Below, piece after piece: positions 60,301 to 64,000 of a DNA stretch of 64,000 nucleotides. A program made the position numbers and the translations under genes. This DNA is from Liolophura sinensis (lineage: Eukaryota > Mollusca > Polyplacophora > Chitonida > Chitonidae). Numbering within the stretch: position 1 is the stretch's first letter; every line of letters begins with the position of its first letter. The notes under the pieces are model-generated. The model had not been told where the DNA came from, did not search any database, and saw nothing but the letters and a program-made list of their open reading frames with translations. The stretch spans positions 18,803,976-18,867,975 of the forward strand of contig NC_088298.1 of NCBI RefSeq assembly GCF_032854445.1. The letters run 5' to 3'.

Positions 60301-63300
60301 TGGGTTTTGCTATTAGTTATGAGACCTCAGAGTTTGAAAGTGGAGAATTATAATATTGGCGGTTCTCGTTCTGGATTCTGTGTCTGCATGTGTGATAAAT
60401 TGTTGTCGAAAAGATTTTCTGAAGATGGAGTATTTAGAGCTGGTTTCAGTAATTACGATAGTGAGTGTTTGGCATGTTGAAAATTCAGTTTTGCGCCGAA
60501 GTCTAAATTGGGTAATACAGTAGTCTAAGAGTCTAAAGTGTCATGCAGACATACACATATGGTCTCTGTCTTTTATTGGTAAAATAGAGAGGTAGGCATT
60601 CTCAATGCTACCTGTCATTCCTCGAATATTTGTCAGAATGGTGCTCAATAAAGTTTTGGGTGTGCTTTGAAACAATTGGGAAATGTTCCTGAGAATGCTG
60701 GTGCTTTCTCTGAGACACATCACAAGCCTTTGTGCAACCCTAAATGTCTGTGAAGATGCTATTGGGATACGTACGGCATAATCTCAAGAGAAAACTGTGT
60801 ACGTGACGTTACGATATAAAGGAATACAGCATAGAGAGTAAAACCAGAACAGTGAGGACACCTAGAAAATTCACAGGCATTACCAGTGAAATATGGCCCC
60901 TTGCCAGTTTAATTCAGTTAGGGTTTATGTTGACTGTTCATGTATATGCTTAAACACATACCTTCATCTCAGTAACTTCTCATTTTCTCTCTTCCTTTTA
61001 CAAGGAGTCTTCCCGGTTAACAGTTCATTATTTGTTTTATTCCTGGAAGGAAATGTTATGAGACTAGTCAGAATGTTTTGTACGTTCAACTTAATTATTG
61101 GTGAAAAGTCGCAAAGAATCGCATTTACAAAAAATGAAAAAGAAACGAAAAGACAAAAAAGCAACAGAACGGTTCTTGTTAGGGAGAGTAGATTGGAAGA
61201 TGAAAAGCGAGAACCCGGTGTTACATTGCCATAGCACGCTGTACATTGGTGCGTAGGCTATGTCATGCAAGAGACTGACGAGCTACAGGCAGTTCTGACA
61301 AGAGATTAACATATGCCAAAATACAGAATCAGTTTTCACTGGCATATTCCGATTACAGTTTTGAAGCCTGGTCGCCCAGTTAACCAGGCCATTTCTCTCT
61401 CTACATGTGCGCAGCTTGGATAGGCAATTCCTCATGGGTTAATTCCTTGCACTTGACTTCCACATTCCGCTGAGAATATGGACTGCACACATGAATCTTC
61501 AAATATTAGGGGTATCATCCAGAATGGAGACCAGAAAAACACGTTTCGAGCTCTCATAGGCAAGGCTTGATCCATAATTCCAAATGTAACCTTACCTTAC
61601 TGACAACAGAATTGTGTCAAAATGGCCAAATTTATTGGGATTTCTAAGAATGAACCGTGGAATTAGCTCTAATTTGATCTGGAGTGAGCCGGATATTTAA
61701 CCTGGCTTACACTGAATAATTACTGATTGTGGTTGTTCTCATAGGCAGATCGTTTGTTCACTCTGATATCTAAATTTTAATTCCCCTGAAATATTTTGAC
61801 TAACTCGCGACTTTTAACTTTATAAGGTAGCCTGACATCAGACTGCAATCGAGAAAGTGGAGCTTGATTGAAAGTCGTGATTCAGTTGATCTAGGCTGCA
61901 GTCGATTTAGAAAGATGGAGGGGAAAAGAGCTCTTGTGTTTCATGTCTTTTAAATCTGAAGCTACCATAATGACTTTTAAATTAGTCGACATGTATCCTA
62001 GTTGTTAGTTACTTTCTATATCTCCTTGAAGTGGTGGGAAAGGAAGAAATGCGGTAGACTAATTGCTGTTTCTCTTGTGCCGTTTTCTCTATCCACAAAG
62101 AAAGCACATAAACATGACAGCCGTGGTGGATGTGAAATAAATGAGAGAACACAAGTTAACCATAATAAAGAAATCATAAATAAATTGAAACATTTAGCTC
62201 CTCGTATATAAATTTCAATCATGTAAAAAGAAGGCTTAAAGGATTTAGATGATTGGAGAAAATGTAATGAGTATAATGGACTCGTGTTTTTATTAGTAGC
62301 GTGGCCCAGGTTGTACAAAGTTAAGATGAAATGGGCGTGTACCAGTTATCCTCCCATGAAGTATGAGTGACTGCGATAGGGAGACCAGCCGCTTGCTTGG
62401 GGATTGTAACGGGTTTGATGTTGGGGGAGGGGGAAGGGGAACTGAGTTTGATAATCTCATTTGCAGGTACTGTTAGGCTAGATTGTGTGAAGTTTCAAAT
62501 GACTTGCCTCTCTCGCACACATAGACAACGGCAGCTGCGCATCCCTGGCCACCTATAAACCCGCGTTGTCATGGTAACCTTCGTGATCTTTTAGCTTTTA
62601 AAGACTGTACCAGTCTCCTCTTTGGCCTGGTTTTGCTCTAAGGCGCACTCCCCTCGCAAACTCTACCTCTCGGGTTCTTCTATTTTATTAGACACTACTG
62701 TTTTTGGATAGCATGTAAACATTTCTACGCTACGGCTCCGCTCACTGCTTATCGTTGAAACCTCTTTCTGGGTGCCGTTGAATTTATGACTGGCTTTATT
62801 GAGTCACCAAGAGATAAAATCCGAAGTGCACTCTTTCGGAGGAGCCCAAAAGATTCGTTTAACTGTTGGTTATATCCCCATATAGATGGAGATTTCGTTT
62901 AATATTTTACTTCCATTTGATGTATGGGTTGTCGTGTACCTTAAATGTGTTCGAGACTGTTGATTGGATTTCCAGTGGATCTTTGGAATACTAACGTGAA
63001 GACTGTGTATTTTATCAATGAAGATGTTGACGATTTGCATATTTTTGCTAAAAGGTTTTAAAATAACATGCTTAACATGGCTTTATAGAAGAAGTGCCGC
63101 AGAACTTTCCGTTCGCCAAAATGCTACCCTGCAGTGTGGTTTGTTTAGCATGACCTCTACCATATGGTAAAAGTCTCTCAAGACATCCCTTCAAACCGGA
63201 GAAGCTATTTTCGGATTCTATCTCCTTGGATTTGGGCTTAACGATTTGCGTGGAAACGAAACTTCGGCTTCGTCGCTATCCGGATATAAGTTTGTTTCCG

Positions 63301-63618
63301 CATTTTCCGATGGCTATACTTTGTTCTTAAACTCTGAACAGTTTTTGGAAGTAGTTTGCTTAGACGATGCACATCACATGCTTTATGCAAGAAGAAAGCG
63401 TTTTGACAGTTTCAACATTAGAACTTCTAAAAGCCATCGTGGTGCACAGTGAGGATTGGAATACCATTTTCGAAAACAGCAAGTCTGGGAAATTTGCTAT
63501 CTTTGTTGGTACAGCTCTGCTAGCCAGATCGGGCGTATGCTTTGCTCGTAGTGCGTGCTAAAAATATGCTGCAATTATGTGGCAATGTGCGGCCGCGTGC
63601 TAAGTACCAATTCTAGGG
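54302..63618. other. No gene recognised
   Basis: About 9 kb without SINE bodies or tandem arrays, which is unusual for this window. Frames are at most 113 codons (60893-61234, +). A pyrimidine-rich tract ending in acaag at about 61003 looks like a 3' splice site, but the frame after it has no recognisable domain. A palindromic gttgtcatggtaac lies at 62565-62578. Confidence 0.5.
62565..62578. promoter_or_regulatory. RFX X-box-like palindrome
   Basis: gttgtcatggtaac fits the pattern GYYNYY-AT-RRNRAC known for RFX-type binding sites. It lies a few bases after a ctataaa word (62553-62559). One such match in 64 kb can occur by chance, and no transcript start is visible next to it. Confidence 0.25.
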
Positions 63619-63774
63619 GATATAAACCATGAAACTCGCACCGCATTGGAGTCGTTGTTGTCAGAAAGACTTTGCCACAGAAAACTAGACAAGAAGTTAT
63701 GATCTTGTGGTACTGAGAACCTTGCTGCTTTCTTTGAATCTTTCGTACTTATTTCTCCCCTCACCTTCAACAAC
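63619..63774 (+). promoter_or_regulatory. Candidate core promoter and 5' UTR at the right edge
   Basis: A gatataaac TATA-like element at 63619-63627 is followed by about 150 nt with no ATG other than an early one at 63629. A TCAGAAA initiator-like word lies at 63661, rather far from the TATA element. The segment leads into an ATG at 63775 preceded by tcaacaac, a strong translation context. Support is by pattern only. Confidence 0.25.
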
Positions 63775-63833
63775 ATGGCTCCCAGTCTTGCTTCGTTGTA
63801 CAGACTTCAGCATTTGCTGTGTGGACAATATCT
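63775..63833 (+). CDS. Possible first coding exon of a gene leaving the window
   Basis: The ATG at 63775 has A at -3 and G at +4 (caacATGgct), a near-ideal start context. Nineteen codons and two bases follow (MAPSLASLYRLQHLLCGQY) up to ct|gtaagt at 63833/63834, which matches the 5' splice consensus after the exon end. Without splicing the frame would end at a TAA two bases into the donor. The peptide is Leu-rich with one positive charge in the middle and could be the start of a signal peptide, but it is too short to judge. I do not recognise the protein. The rest of the gene would lie in a following exon beyond the window or within the last ~170 bases. It could equally be a chance alignment of ATG and donor. 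Confidence 0.25.
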
Positions 63834-64000
63834 GTAAGTCAAACCTTAGATGTGTTAGTCTTGCGCAGATGTGTTAGTAAACCGGAAGTGCTTCTTGCGC
63901 AATGCGATGATATGCTGTTACGCATGTGTGGTACCGTAGGTCCTCATATCAGGACTTCGTACGCTGTAGTCCCCATTGTGTAACCAACTTTTTGTTCTAT
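63834..64000 (+). other. Putative start of an intron
   Basis: If the exon before it is real, this is the 5' part of its first intron, beginning gtaagtcaaacc. A 12-nt word gatgtgttagt is repeated at about 63849 and 63869. No other feature seen before the window ends. Confidence 0.2.

Noticed and set aside
60893-61234. Possible exon after a pyrimidine tract ending acaag
   Set aside because: The frame is low-complexity Lys/Glu-rich at its end, shows no domain and no good donor; the acceptor-like tract alone is common by chance.
63246-63561. Two overlapping 64-68-codon plus-strand frames
   Set aside because: Different frames of the same segment, no recognisable domain; they lie upstream of the candidate TATA site and are better explained as chance.

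Overview
The window looks like non-coding nuclear DNA from an invertebrate animal. It is AT-rich and full of tandem repeats. It carries many copies of two tRNA-derived short interspersed elements (SINEs) of a style I associate with lophotrochozoans. Mollusc, perhaps bivalve, is my best guess, but this rests only on remembered repeat style and I could not search for it. I see no bacterial-type operons, no rRNA or stand-alone tRNA gene, and no convincing multi-exon gene. Nearly all open frames are 60-130 codons, as expected by chance. The longest (251 codons, minus strand, about 25.4-26.2 kb) is only translated minisatellite. The window is best read as a gene desert, a very long intron, or the upstream region of a gene starting near the right edge.

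Mobile elements. SINE family A has a tRNA-like head (ggggcctccgtgg...), a conserved body (acgccgtactcaagaatat in minus orientation) and an (AAAT)n tail. Copies lie at about 4.5, 6.7, 8.2, 14.9-15.3 (one inside another), 18.2, 23.0, 36.6, 38.9, 40.8, 46.4 and 47.3 kb. SINE family B has a different tRNA-like head, a body containing cgcttggcg and catatgactgaaaaattg, and in some copies a tail ending gatgttaaacaccaagca plus (CACT)n. Copies or fragments lie at about 2.1, 5.1, 7.1, 13.2-13.6, 25.2-25.5, 26.2-26.4 and 50.2 kb. For eight insertions I could read flanking target-site duplications directly. A foldback, MITE-like element with a 129-bp internal duplication lies at 22.5-22.8 kb.

Tandem repeats. 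In order: a degenerate gtttcac-type array at 5.0-5.7 kb split by a SINE; a GACN tetranucleotide array at 11.9-12.2 kb; a 59-bp array with 118-bp dimer alternation, passing directly into a 107-bp array with the same 19-bp core, at 12.25-13.04 kb; a 222-bp array at 16.8-17.6 kb; a 75-bp array at 19.06-19.41 kb; a 27-bp minisatellite at 25.6-26.15 kb between SINE fragments; 30-, 24-, 20- and 16-bp minisatellites clustered at 28.9-33.5 kb; a second GNCT array at 39.9 kb; and three long (TA)n tracts at 37.5, 41.5 and 46.1 kb.

Possible genes, all tentative. At the right edge a TATA-like element (about 63.62 kb) precedes an ATG in strong context (63,775) and a 59-nt open segment ending at a good 5' splice site. 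This could be the first coding exon of a gene continuing outside the window. A 185-codon plus-strand frame at 53.74-54.30 kb, with clustered cysteines in its C-terminal half, is the longest open frame not made by a repeat. I found no evidence for a new multi-gene system. The most interesting features are repeat-structure events and the possible gene start at 63.6-63.8 kb.
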